A stretch of DNA of 64,000 bases from Chloroflexota bacterium (GTDB taxonomy: Bacteria; Chloroflexota; Anaerolineae; UBA4142), in the NCBI GenBank assembly GCA_016219275.1, contig JACRBM010000101.1, forward strand, positions 30,780-94,779. The letters are read 5' to 3'. Both the position numbers and the translations under genes were made by a program. Numbering within the stretch: position 1 is the first letter of the stretch; every line of letters begins with the position of its first letter. Below the pieces are notes generated by a model, which made no database searches, was not told where the DNA came from, and saw only the letters and a program-made list of their open reading frames with translations. Positions 27,966 through 35,129 of this stretch are shown here, in pieces.

Positions 27966-28643
27966 TTAGGTCTTTCTCAGGTTCACGTCATAGCCGCCGT
28001 CATCCGTCTGATCGGGCGTTTTGTTCACGACCGAAATCGCGCCCATCGGGCAGACAAGCACACACGCTTGCTGCGGCTTGGAGGCATCGGGTTTGTTAAA
28101 GTACGGTGTGTTGGTACACAAGTCGCACTTGGTGGCTTTCTTTGTAGCCGTGTCCCACATCGTTCGGTGAGGCGGATGCGGGCACGTCTTCAGGCAGGTC
28201 TGGCAACCGATACACTTGGCTTGGTCAATGACGCGCACGTTTCCATTCACCGCATCCACCTTACACGCGCCGGTCGGGCAATTGTCCACGCACAACGGAT
28301 CGGTGCATTGGCGGCACTGGTACATGGTCAGATCATACGGGAATGCCTGAAGCGAATTCTGGACAATCTGGATTCGCGATGCCGAAAGACTTGCCGCGCC
28401 TTCGTGGACGATGGAACAGGTAAACATGCAAGTCAGACAACCCGCGCATTTCTTGCTGTCTACGACCAGGTACTTTTCAGCCGCGGCTGGCTTGGCAACG
28501 GGCTTTTCGACCGGGATCTTTTTGATGACGACTTCTGGAAGCATGGGGACCCCAACCAACCCACGCACCACACTCCCTGCAACGACCGCGCCGCCGCCGA
28601 TTACAAACTCACGCCGGGAGACACCCTTCTTTGTTTCATCCAT
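27966..28643 (-). CDS. Tat-signal 4x[4Fe-4S] ferredoxin-like subunit
   Basis: A 225-residue electron-transfer subunit of the DmsB/AorB type. The N-terminus has a twin-arginine signal, SRREFVIGGGAVVAGS, followed by a proline/lysine linker. Cysteine motifs for four clusters are CAGCLTCMFTC, CRQCTDPLCVDNC, CIGCQTCLKTC and CDLC paired with CVLVC near the C-terminus. There is no membrane anchor. It is the first gene of the operon and is followed by AOR 2, so it probably accepts electrons from that enzyme. A Tat signal on the Fe-S partner of an AOR is unusual and suggests an extracytoplasmic complex, unless the signal is uncleaved and used as an anchor. Confidence 0.9.
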   Translation of the reverse strand: MDETKKGVSRREFVIGGGAVVAGSVVRGLVGVPMLPEVVIKKIPVEKPVAKPAAAEKYLVVDSKKCAGCLTCMFTCSIVHEGAASLSASRIQIVQNSLQAFPYDLTMYQCRQCTDPLCVDNCPTGACKVDAVNGNVRVIDQAKCIGCQTCLKTCPHPPHRTMWDTATKKATKCDLCTNTPYFNKPDASKPQQACVLVCPMGAISVVNKTPDQTDDGGYDVNLRKT

Positions 28644-28724
28644 GTTTCTCTCTGACCCCCTTTCAAACTAAAGAACACTCCAAAGCGATCGGATGTGATT
28701 TCCGAGTCGCGCATGCACAAAAAA

Positions 28725-28768
28725 CGAAATCTCACGATGCCGCCGGCAGGCAACACCGAGAGATTTCG
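28725..28768 (-). terminator. Terminator-like hairpin in the leader of the ferredoxin-AOR 2 operon
   Basis: On the minus strand CGAAATCTC, a 26-base structured loop and GAGATTTCG are followed directly by six T residues, about 80 bases before the ferredoxin start. Since the upstream two-component operon already ends at 28854-28879, this looks like a leader attenuator, or the end of a short RNA made from 28769-28853. The remainder of the 28644-28899 gap shows no gene. Confidence 0.6.
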
Positions 28769-28853
28769 CGACCCTCGTCATGGGTCACCACCGAAATTAT
28801 CGCCAATCAGCGCGTGGCTCGCCATACTCGTTCGAGTGATTTTGGAAATAAAA

Positions 28854-28879
28854 ACCGGGCTATTTTTCAATAGCCCGGT
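28854..28879 (-). terminator. Intrinsic terminator of the haem-sensor two-component operon
   Basis: ACCGGGCTAT and ATAGCCCGGT arms with a six-base loop, followed on the minus strand by TTTTATTTCC. It begins 20 bases after the response-regulator stop. Confidence 0.85.
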
Positions 28880-28899
28880 CGAGTTATGCGTGGAATTCG

Positions 28900-29586
28900 T
28901 TATCGCCCGGAAGAGTTACTTGGATTCGCTCCTTCGTGAACCAGACCTTGCCGAACAGCGTAGACGGCGGCTTGAATTCGATTACTGAGATGCAGTTTTT
29001 CGAGAATGTTGCGGAGATGAATTTTGACCGTGTCTTCGGCAATAGACAAGGCAGCCGCAATCTCGCGATTCGTCGCGCCTTGGACGATCAACTCGAGCAC
29101 TTGAATTTCGCGCGCGGTCAATTCGTTCCGAGTTTCTTGCGCGTCAACGGAATGCTTGCTCGGTTGTCGGAATTCATTCAATATCTTGGCGGCGAGCGAT
29201 CCGGAAACCGGCGCTTCGCCGCGGCTAATTCCATCGAGCATTTCAAACAATTGCGCCGGTTCCAGGTTTTTTAGCAAGTAGCCGTCCGCGCCATTCTTGA
29301 TCGCCGTAAACAAATCGCGATCATCGTCCGATACGGTCAGCATGATGATCCGTGCGTGAGGCATTTCTTCCTTGATCGCTTTGACCGCCTCCAAGCCGTT
29401 ACAGCGCGGCATGTTGATGTCCATGAGGATGACGTCCGGCACGGTCTCCCGCGCGCGTTCGATTGCGTCAAATCCATCGCCGGCTTCGCCGACGATTTCA
29501 ACATCGGTGCGCGTGGAGAGAATTGCCGCCGCACCTTTGCGGAACAAGACATGATCATCTACTAGCAAGATACGCTGTGTCTTCAT
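28900..29586 (-). CDS. NarL-type response regulator (haem-sensor system)
   Basis: A 228-residue response regulator. Start MKTQRILLVDDHV at 29586 is preferred over an upstream in-frame start because it gives the standard receiver N-terminus. The phosphoacceptor Asp lies in DVILMDINMP, the receiver lysine is in LKNLEPAQL, and the C-terminal LuxR helix-turn-helix reads LTAREIQVLELIVQGATNRE followed by TVKIHLRNILEKLHL. It overlaps the 3' end of the histidine kinase by 32 bases and so is translationally coupled to it. It probably activates redox-responsive genes, perhaps the neighbouring ferredoxin-AOR 2 operon. Confidence 0.93.
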   Translation of the reverse strand: MKTQRILLVDDHVLFRKGAAAILSTRTDVEIVGEAGDGFDAIERARETVPDVILMDINMPRCNGLEAVKAIKEEMPHARIIMLTVSDDDRDLFTAIKNGADGYLLKNLEPAQLFEMLDGISRGEAPVSGSLAAKILNEFRQPSKHSVDAQETRNELTAREIQVLELIVQGATNREIAAALSIAEDTVKIHLRNILEKLHLSNRIQAAVYAVRQGLVHEGANPSNSSGR

Positions 29587-31591
29587 GGGGCGCCTCAACC
29601 ACTGGATAAATGGGTACGAGAAGCATAACTCGAGTACCGGATCCGTCTCGCGAATCAATCATCAGTTCTCCCCCTACACTTTCGGCGCGCTCCCGCATGA
29701 TCTGCAATCCCACATGTTGGTGATTCTCTTGGTTCAGGTGTGCTGGGTCGAATCCCTTGCCATTGTCTTCGATGCTGATCCGCACCTGGCGATCCATTTG
29801 TTCAAAGCGCACGCGTGTCTGGTTTGCTCCCGAGTGCTTGCGCACATTCGTCAGCGCCTCTTGAATGATGCGATTGACCTGGACTTGGATCTCCGGCGGA
29901 AAATCGGCGTGACATCCCGGCTCGACCACGAGTTGCGCGTCAATGCCGTAATGCGCGCGGTATTCGGTCAGATACTCGCCCAGGGTGTGAACCAGCCCGA
30001 ATCCCGAGGTCGTCGAACGCAAATTGAAGATCACTTCGCGCACATCCGTGTACGCTTCTTTGACGATCTGTTTCAGTTCGAGCAAACTGGAACGCGCCGG
30101 AGCGATCTGGTTCTTTGCCAACTGATCGTCGGTTATCGCCGTTTTGATATTCATATAACCCAGCATTTGCGCGAGGTTGTCGTGCATTTCGCGCGCCAAG
30201 CGGTCGCGTTCTTCCAAGATTGCGAGCGGACGCACGCGCTGGTAGAGTTCGGCATTCTCGATTGCCACGACCACTTGCTGGGTCAGGCGCATAAAAAGTT
30301 CCGTCTCATCGCGCGTAAAATGCCGGCGCTGTCGCGTCATCACGCCGACATATCCGTACCGCCGTCCGTTTGACCACATCGGTGCGGCAAGCGACGAAAC
30401 GATACCCTCGTGTGTAATCAGTTCCGCGACGCGCGGGATCGGCAAATCCAAGCTCCAACACTCGATATAAATCGGTTTGGCGGAGAAAGGGTCGGAACTC
30501 GATTCGACGCTTGGAATCGCGAGTCCGTCGAGGATGTTGGTGCGGCAGCCGAGGCACGCTTTCACAGTCATCTGGCGTGGGTTCTCGTCGTTTAACGCGA
30601 GGACGCCGATGTCGGCATCCAGCATTTCGCGCGCGCCTCGCGCGATCGCGTCCAAGACGTGCTCTAGTTCCAGCGATGCGGAAATGTTTAGCATCAAACG
30701 ATGAAGCATGGTCGCTTCTCGTTCGCGGCGTTTCATTTCCGTATGCGACGATTTAAGTTGCTGGCGCATGGCATCAAAGGATTCGGCAAGGTTGCCCAGT
30801 TCGTCGTGGTTCGGCGCCGGCAGCGCATAGTCCAGATTGCCCGCGCGAATTTCGGCTATCCCCTTGTCCAAGTCTCGCACCGGTTGAATGATCAGTTTCC
30901 GTAATGCCAGGATCATTAGTCCCGCCATCAATCCAAGCGTGACGAACGCGGCGATAGAAATGCGCCAGAACGCCGCAGTTAATTGGTTGCTCAAATCCGC
31001 CAATGGTAACTCGACCACCAGGATGCCGAGAATTTTTTCTTGGGGAACATGGCATTGATAACACTGGGGTTTGTTGTAGATCAAGTTGACATTGAGCAAT
31101 ACTTCAGACTGATCGGGCACCGCGTGGATCGTTGTTTGGTTGCTGGGGCGCGTGTGTCCGGCGTGGCAGAACTGGCACGCGGGATTCGAATAATCAAAAT
31201 GTTTGCCGATCTCGCCCGGCAACGAACTGACCGTCACTGCACCGCCGGCATCCAAAATGCGAATGCGTTCGATGCCTTGCTTTTGCACGATCCTCTGAAT
31301 GATCTGATTCGCCATTTCGCGATCATTCAGGAACATGGCATATTCCAAACTGGCTTGGATGCCGTCGCTCAAGCGCGTGGTCGCCGACAACGAATTGTCA
31401 ATGAGTTGTTGCCGTTGCAGCGTGAGGACGAGCGCAGAGGATGTCAACGCGCCGATCAGAGAAACACTGACGATAATCAACAATACCTTGAAACTCAGCC
31501 CAGCATTGGACACTTGCACTCGGAACCGTTCCAAACTCAAGCGCCGACTCAAGACCGCAGAACGCGAAAAGTGAACACGAGAAAGATTCAT
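29555..31591 (-). CDS. NarX-like sensor histidine kinase with two haem-c motifs in the periplasmic domain
   Basis: A 678-residue membrane sensor kinase. Transmembrane segments lie at about 33-56 and 209-230. The extracytoplasmic domain between them holds CQFCH (139-143) and CYQCH (177-181), both canonical CXXCH haem-c attachment motifs. They are followed by HAMP (IIQPVRDLDKGIAEIRAGNL), a GAF domain (about 300-450) and a HisKA_3 domain with phosphoacceptor His470 in REMHDNLAQML, then HATPase_c (NVRKHSGA, IEDNGKGF). Start 31591 is chosen by the basic N-terminus before the first membrane helix. It probably senses redox state or a gas at the haem sites and phosphorylates the overlapping NarL-type regulator. 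Confidence 0.92.
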   Translation of the reverse strand: MNLSRVHFSRSAVLSRRLSLERFRVQVSNAGLSFKVLLIIVSVSLIGALTSSALVLTLQRQQLIDNSLSATTRLSDGIQASLEYAMFLNDREMANQIIQRIVQKQGIERIRILDAGGAVTVSSLPGEIGKHFDYSNPACQFCHAGHTRPSNQTTIHAVPDQSEVLLNVNLIYNKPQCYQCHVPQEKILGILVVELPLADLSNQLTAAFWRISIAAFVTLGLMAGLMILALRKLIIQPVRDLDKGIAEIRAGNLDYALPAPNHDELGNLAESFDAMRQQLKSSHTEMKRREREATMLHRLMLNISASLELEHVLDAIARGAREMLDADIGVLALNDENPRQMTVKACLGCRTNILDGLAIPSVESSSDPFSAKPIYIECWSLDLPIPRVAELITHEGIVSSLAAPMWSNGRRYGYVGVMTRQRRHFTRDETELFMRLTQQVVVAIENAELYQRVRPLAILEERDRLAREMHDNLAQMLGYMNIKTAITDDQLAKNQIAPARSSLLELKQIVKEAYTDVREVIFNLRSTTSGFGLVHTLGEYLTEYRAHYGIDAQLVVEPGCHADFPPEIQVQVNRIIQEALTNVRKHSGANQTRVRFEQMDRQVRISIEDNGKGFDPAHLNQENHQHVGLQIMRERAESVGGELMIDSRDGSGTRVMLLVPIYPVVEAPHEDTAYLASR

Positions 31592-31614
31592 GTTGCCGTA
31601 CTCACAAACAAGAA

Positions 31615-31639
31615 CCTCTCCCAACTTTGTTGAGAGAGG
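31615..31639 (-). terminator. Attenuator-like hairpin in the sensor kinase leader
   Basis: On the minus strand CCTCTC-T-CAAC, a three-base loop and GTTG-G-GAGAGG are followed by TTCTTGTTT. It lies between the promoter at 31687-31715 and the start codon at 31591, so it may prematurely stop transcription. Confidence 0.5.
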
Positions 31640-31686
31640 CACTCGGTACCACTATATTGGCGCAAGCCGCATTGCTTACCATTTTC

Positions 31687-31715
31687 ATTATAGTGCGCCG
31701 AACGAGGAAAGTCAA
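31687..31715 (-). promoter_or_regulatory. Promoter of the haem-sensor two-component operon
   Basis: Minus strand: TTGACT (31715-31710), 17-bp spacer, TATAAT (31692-31687). Predicted start near 31680, giving a leader of about 90 bases. Confidence 0.75.
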
Positions 31716-31841
31716 AACACGTATCTGCTTCAAACGCGGCGCATCATCCTGGTCGCCGGTCGTCAAAATACATCGGTAAAACAAGTTCATTTTGACGATT
31801 CAGAATCCTGCGACAAGGGCTTGGCTCTTGTCTCATTCGAT

Positions 31842-31870
31842 TTGACGATTTCCCCCAGTTTTGCTAGAAT
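31842..31870 (+). promoter_or_regulatory. Promoter of the HNH gene
   Basis: TTGACG (31842-31847), 17-bp spacer, TAGAAT (31865-31870). It is divergent from the sensor-kinase promoter. The leader to the HNH start at 32100 is about 220 bases and contains two terminator-like hairpins. Confidence 0.65.
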
Positions 31871-31989
31871 AGCGCCGAAATGAGAACCAAGAATTTGTTC
31901 GCGATTCTGTGTATTTGCCAATGCGTGATGTTTGACCACGCGTCGAGACATTTGCGATAGACCGGCTCGTTCCGGCTGTTGATTCTCGA

Positions 31990-32020
31990 CGCGAAGGTGC
32001 GCTTGCCCTTCGCGTTTTTT
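31990..32020 (+). terminator. First leader hairpin upstream of the HNH gene
   Basis: CGCGAAGG (31990-31997) and CCTTCGCG (32007-32014) followed by TTTTTT. It is a complete intrinsic-terminator shape inside the leader. Confidence 0.65.
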
Positions 32021-32039
32021 CTTGCCTGTGTGTTATCAC

Positions 32040-32073
32040 GCGAAGGTCGTTCATCGTCCTTCGCCTTTTTGTT
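32040..32073 (+). terminator. Second leader hairpin upstream of the HNH gene
   Basis: GCGAAGG (32040-32046) and CCTTCGC (32058-32064) followed by CTTTTTGTTT. Its stem is almost identical to the first hairpin 26 bases earlier, so the two 5' or 3' arms could also pair across. Confidence 0.6.
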
Positions 32074-32099
32074 TATCGGTGAGTGGTTTCTCAGGAGGA

Positions 32100-32627
32100 A
32101 TGGTGGTTCAATCCGTTCTCTTGCTCAACAGCACTTATCAACCCTTGCGGTTGATCGGTTTGTCGCGCGCGCTGACGCTGTTGCTCTCCGGCAAAGCGGA
32201 GCTTGTCGAGACGCGGCGCGGTCGCACGATCAGCACGATCAACCAAACCTGGCAATTTCCGAGCGTGATTTGTCTCAAGCGGTACGTGCATGTGCCGCAA
32301 CGCAACGCCACGTGGTCGCGGCGCGGCGTGCTTGTGCGCGATCACTACACGTGTCAGTACTGCGGTGAGAAAATGAATCATCGCGACGCGACCGTGGATC
32401 ACGTTATTCCACAATGGAAATGCAAAAAGACCGGCGAACCGGCGAACACCTGGTCGAACACGGTCACGTCTTGCCGTACGTGCCAGTCGCGCAAAGGCGG
32501 ACGTTCGGTGCACGAAGCCGGGATGCATTTCTATGATCCGAACTTTGAACCCAAGATTCCACGCGCGACGTACTTGGTGCTCACGCTCGACATTCTGCCC
32601 GAGTGGAAACAATACATCCAGGTGTAA
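32100..32627 (+). CDS. HNH endonuclease family protein
   Basis: A 175-residue protein starting MVVQSVLLLNSTYQPLRLIG next to an AGGAGG site; a GTG at 32103 is an alternative start with better spacing. The HNH domain is clear: CQYCGEKM, then TVDHVIPQWKCKK, then NTVTSCRTCQSRKG, giving the two zinc CXXC pairs and the catalytic histidine. This widespread stand-alone HNH family with LNSTYQPL has an unsettled role, possibly in DNA repair or recombination. It lies alone behind a long hairpin-rich leader and ends just before a strong terminator. Confidence 0.9.
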   Translation: MVVQSVLLLNSTYQPLRLIGLSRALTLLLSGKAELVETRRGRTISTINQTWQFPSVICLKRYVHVPQRNATWSRRGVLVRDHYTCQYCGEKMNHRDATVDHVIPQWKCKKTGEPANTWSNTVTSCRTCQSRKGGRSVHEAGMHFYDPNFEPKIPRATYLVLTLDILPEWKQYIQV

Positions 32628-32632
32628 AAAAA

Positions 32633-32659
32633 GAGAGACGTTGAGATCCAACGTCTCTC
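32633..32659. terminator. Terminator after the HNH gene
   Basis: GAGAGACGTT and AACGTCTCTC with a seven-base loop, preceded by A7 and followed by TTCATTTTC, so it can act in both directions between the HNH gene and the convergent pyruvate dehydrogenase operon. Confidence 0.8.
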
Positions 32660-32697
32660 TTCATTTTCAGATGGACTATTGATTCCAATCGGAAGCT

Positions 32698-32766
32698 TAT
32701 CCACGAATCACGCAAATCACGCAAATGTAAAATTTACTAGCGGAGATTCGCGTGATTCGCGGATAA
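32698..32766. repeat. Dispersed imperfect inverted repeat
   Basis: TTATCCACGAATCACGC and GCGTGATTCGCGGATAA form the arms. Related to the inner part of the repeat at 8771-8882. It lies in the 181-bp gap between the convergent HNH and E2 genes. Confidence 0.65.
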
Positions 32767-32808
32767 TCAAATTCAAGTTGGAAGAACCTCCAAACGCCAA
32801 CACGCTAC

Positions 32809-34065
32809 TCAGTCAATCAACAAATTGACCGGATTCTCCAACAACGCTTTCAGGTCGCGCATGAACTGCGCGGCTTGCGCGCCATCGGCAACACGATGAT
32901 CTACCGAGATGGTCGCTTTCATCATTTGCGCGATTTGAATTTGCTCGCCGATCACGCTGGGCTTTTTGATAATCGCGCTCACCGCCAGGATCGCGGCTTC
33001 GGGCGGAACGATGATCGCGGAAAATTCTTCGACGCCGTACATGCCCAGGTTGCTCACGCTGAAGGTGCCGCCGGTCAAATCGTCCGCCCTCATCTTGTTT
33101 GCGCGCGTACGTTCGACGAGCGCCTTGGTATCGCGCGCGAGTTCCTTTAACGATTTCTGGTCGGCGTGGTGCAGCACGGGCGTGATGAGTCCATCGTCGA
33201 GCGCAACCGCAACGCCGATATTGATGTCGCCATGCAATTCGAGCTTGTCGCCGCGAAACGACGCGTTGAACGTGCGCCATTTCTTGAGCGTTTTTGCGGC
33301 GGCAGCGACCACGAGATCGTTCACGGAAATTTTGTCCTCTGCCGACGCAAGATTGTTCAACTGCTCGCGCATCTTCATCGCGTCCGTCATGTTGATTTCG
33401 AACGTGACGTAGAAATGCGGGACGGTCGTCTTGCTTTCGGTCATGCGCCGCGCAATCGCTTGGCGAATGCGCGAAAGTGCAACCTCTTCCCTGCGCCCCT
33501 CTCCTGCTAGGAGAGAGGATGGGGGTGAGGTTGGTGTCGGTGCGACGGGCGCACGCGGCGCAACCGACATCGCGGGCGCGGGTACGCCGCTTGGGCGACG
33601 TGTGAGATACGCTTCGACATCGCGCTGGATGATGCGACCGTTCGGTCCGGTGCCAGCCACATCCGCCAGATTCACACCTTCGACCTCGGCGATGCGTCGC
33701 GCGACGGGCGATGCCTTGACCCAGCTATCGCCGTTGCTTGGTTGCGATTTCGTTTCCGAAACCTGGGTCGGCGCTGTTGCGACCGGCGCGTTCGATTTTG
33801 GCGAAACAGACATTGCGCTTGTCTCACCCGGCGCGCCAACAATCGCGATCGTCGTCCCGACCGGCACATTTTGTCCGGCGGGCACGAGAATTTTTTGCAG
33901 AACGCCGGTCGCGAATGCCGGAATTTCAACCGTCGCTTTTTCCGTGTCCACTTCGGCGATCGGTTCGCCTTCGCGCACTGCGTCGCCTTCTTTTTTCAAC
34001 CAGCGCGCCACCGCGCCACTCGTCATATCAAAGCCCAGGGCGGGGAGCAATACATTTGTAGCCAT
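32809..34065 (-). CDS. pdhC: Dihydrolipoamide acetyltransferase (E2) of a 2-oxo acid dehydrogenase complex
   Basis: A 418-residue E2 subunit starting MATNVLLPALGFDMTSG at 34065. The lipoyl domain (1-75) has the lipoylated lysine in VDTEKATVEIP. The peripheral subunit-binding domain (about 120-160) reads ASPVARRIAEVEGVNLADVA. The catalytic domain ends with the HxxxDG motif HRVADG. The linker after the binding domain contains a palindromic repeat translated in frame (PTSPPSSLLAGEGRR). It is the third gene of an E1 alpha-E1 beta-E2 operon. The complex converts pyruvate or a branched-chain 2-oxo acid to acyl-CoA in the cytoplasm. No E3 gene is in the window. Confidence 0.92.
   Translation of the reverse strand: MATNVLLPALGFDMTSGAVARWLKKEGDAVREGEPIAEVDTEKATVEIPAFATGVLQKILVPAGQNVPVGTTIAIVGAPGETSAMSVSPKSNAPVATAPTQVSETKSQPSNGDSWVKASPVARRIAEVEGVNLADVAGTGPNGRIIQRDVEAYLTRRPSGVPAPAMSVAPRAPVAPTPTSPPSSLLAGEGRREEVALSRIRQAIARRMTESKTTVPHFYVTFEINMTDAMKMREQLNNLASAEDKISVNDLVVAAAAKTLKKWRTFNASFRGDKLELHGDINIGVAVALDDGLITPVLHHADQKSLKELARDTKALVERTRANKMRADDLTGGTFSVSNLGMYGVEEFSAIIVPPEAAILAVSAIIKKPSVIGEQIQIAQMMKATISVDHRVADGAQAAQFMRDLKALLENPVNLLID
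33495..33530. repeat. Palindromic repeat inside the E2 linker coding region
   Basis: GCCCCTCTCCT-GCT-AGGAGAGAGG followed by GGGGGTGAGG. The CTCTCCT/AGGAGAG arms and GGGGGTGAGG tail match the repeats around the DUF559 gene. It is translated in frame within the flexible linker. Confidence 0.75.
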
Positions 34066-34078
34066 TTGTGTTATTCCC

Positions 34079-34153
34079 AGGAGCAGGGGGCAAAGGAGCA
34101 AGGGAGCAGAGGAGAAAAATCTCCCCTGCTCTTCTGCCCCTCCGCTCCCCTGC
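34079..34153. repeat. Inverted repeat between E1 beta and E2
   Basis: AGGAGCAGGGGGCAAAGGAG pairs imperfectly with CTCCGCTCCCCTGC around an A/T-rich centre. It fills most of the gap between the two genes and has the look of a dispersed element. Confidence 0.65.
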
Positions 34154-34157
34154 GGAT

Positions 34158-35129
34158 TTACGCAATCATCTGCTTGACTGCCGCGATGACATGCTTTTCT
34201 TCCGGCAGCGCCATCAGTTCGAGCGGTTTCGAGTACGGCATCGGCACTTCAATCGCGCCGAGACGTTCGACCGGCGCGTCAAGGTAATCGAACGCGTCCT
34301 TCGCGATGCGCGCGACAATCTCCGCACCCATGCCGCACGAGACCCAGTCTTCTTCGACGATGAGCGCGCGATGCGTCTTCTTCACCGATTCAATCACCGG
34401 GTTCATATCCAGCGGACGCAACGTCCGCAGATCAATCACTTCGGCTTCGATGCCTTCTTGCGCGAGTTTCGCCGCCGCGGCGAGCGACACATGCAACATA
34501 CGCGAGTACGTCACGATTGTGACGTCCTTGCCCGCGCGCTTCACATCCGATTTACCAAACGGCACAAAGTATTCGCCATCTGGCACTTGACCCGTGACGC
34601 CGTACAATCGCGCGTGCTCGATGAACATCACCGGGTTGTTCGAACGCAACGCGCTCTTGAGCAAACCCTTCGCGTCGTACGGCGTGCCCGGCATCGCGAC
34701 GATCAAGCCGGGGAGACTGGCGTACCACGCCTCGAAACTTTGCGAGTGTGTCGCGGCGAGTTGTCCCCAGCCCGCCGGGGTGCGAATCACAACCGGGCAG
34801 TTGAACTGTCCGCCAAACATATAGTACATTTTCGATGCGTTGTTCACGATTTGATCAATCGCGACGAGCGAAAAATTGATCGTCATCAATTCCGCGACCG
34901 GACGCAAGCCGCCCATCGCCGCGCCAATCGCCGCACCGACGATGACCGCTTCGGCAATCGGCGTGTCGCGCACGCGCTTGTCGCCGAACTCGTCGTGCAA
35001 GCCGCGCGTTACGGCATACGTGCCGCCCCACACGCCCACTTCTTCGCCCATGATGAACACGCGCTCGTCGCGTTTCATTTCTTCGCGCAACGCGTCTTTG
35101 ATCGCGTCGCGATAACTCTTCTCAGCCAT
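34158..35129 (-). CDS. pdhB: Pyruvate/2-oxo acid dehydrogenase E1 component, beta subunit
   Basis: A 323-residue transketolase-fold beta subunit. The start MAEKSYRDAIKDALREEM at 35129 overlaps the end of E1 alpha by eight bases. Conserved elements include FIMGEEVGVWGGTYAVTRGL, RDTPIAEAVIVGAAIGAAMG and the C-terminal EVIDLRTLRPLD and EEDWVSCGMG regions. With E1 alpha it forms the thiamine-diphosphate decarboxylase that feeds the E2 lipoyl arm. Confidence 0.94.
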   Translation of the reverse strand: MAEKSYRDAIKDALREEMKRDERVFIMGEEVGVWGGTYAVTRGLHDEFGDKRVRDTPIAEAVIVGAAIGAAMGGLRPVAELMTINFSLVAIDQIVNNASKMYYMFGGQFNCPVVIRTPAGWGQLAATHSQSFEAWYASLPGLIVAMPGTPYDAKGLLKSALRSNNPVMFIEHARLYGVTGQVPDGEYFVPFGKSDVKRAGKDVTIVTYSRMLHVSLAAAAKLAQEGIEAEVIDLRTLRPLDMNPVIESVKKTHRALIVEEDWVSCGMGAEIVARIAKDAFDYLDAPVERLGAIEVPMPYSKPLELMALPEEKHVIAAVKQMIA

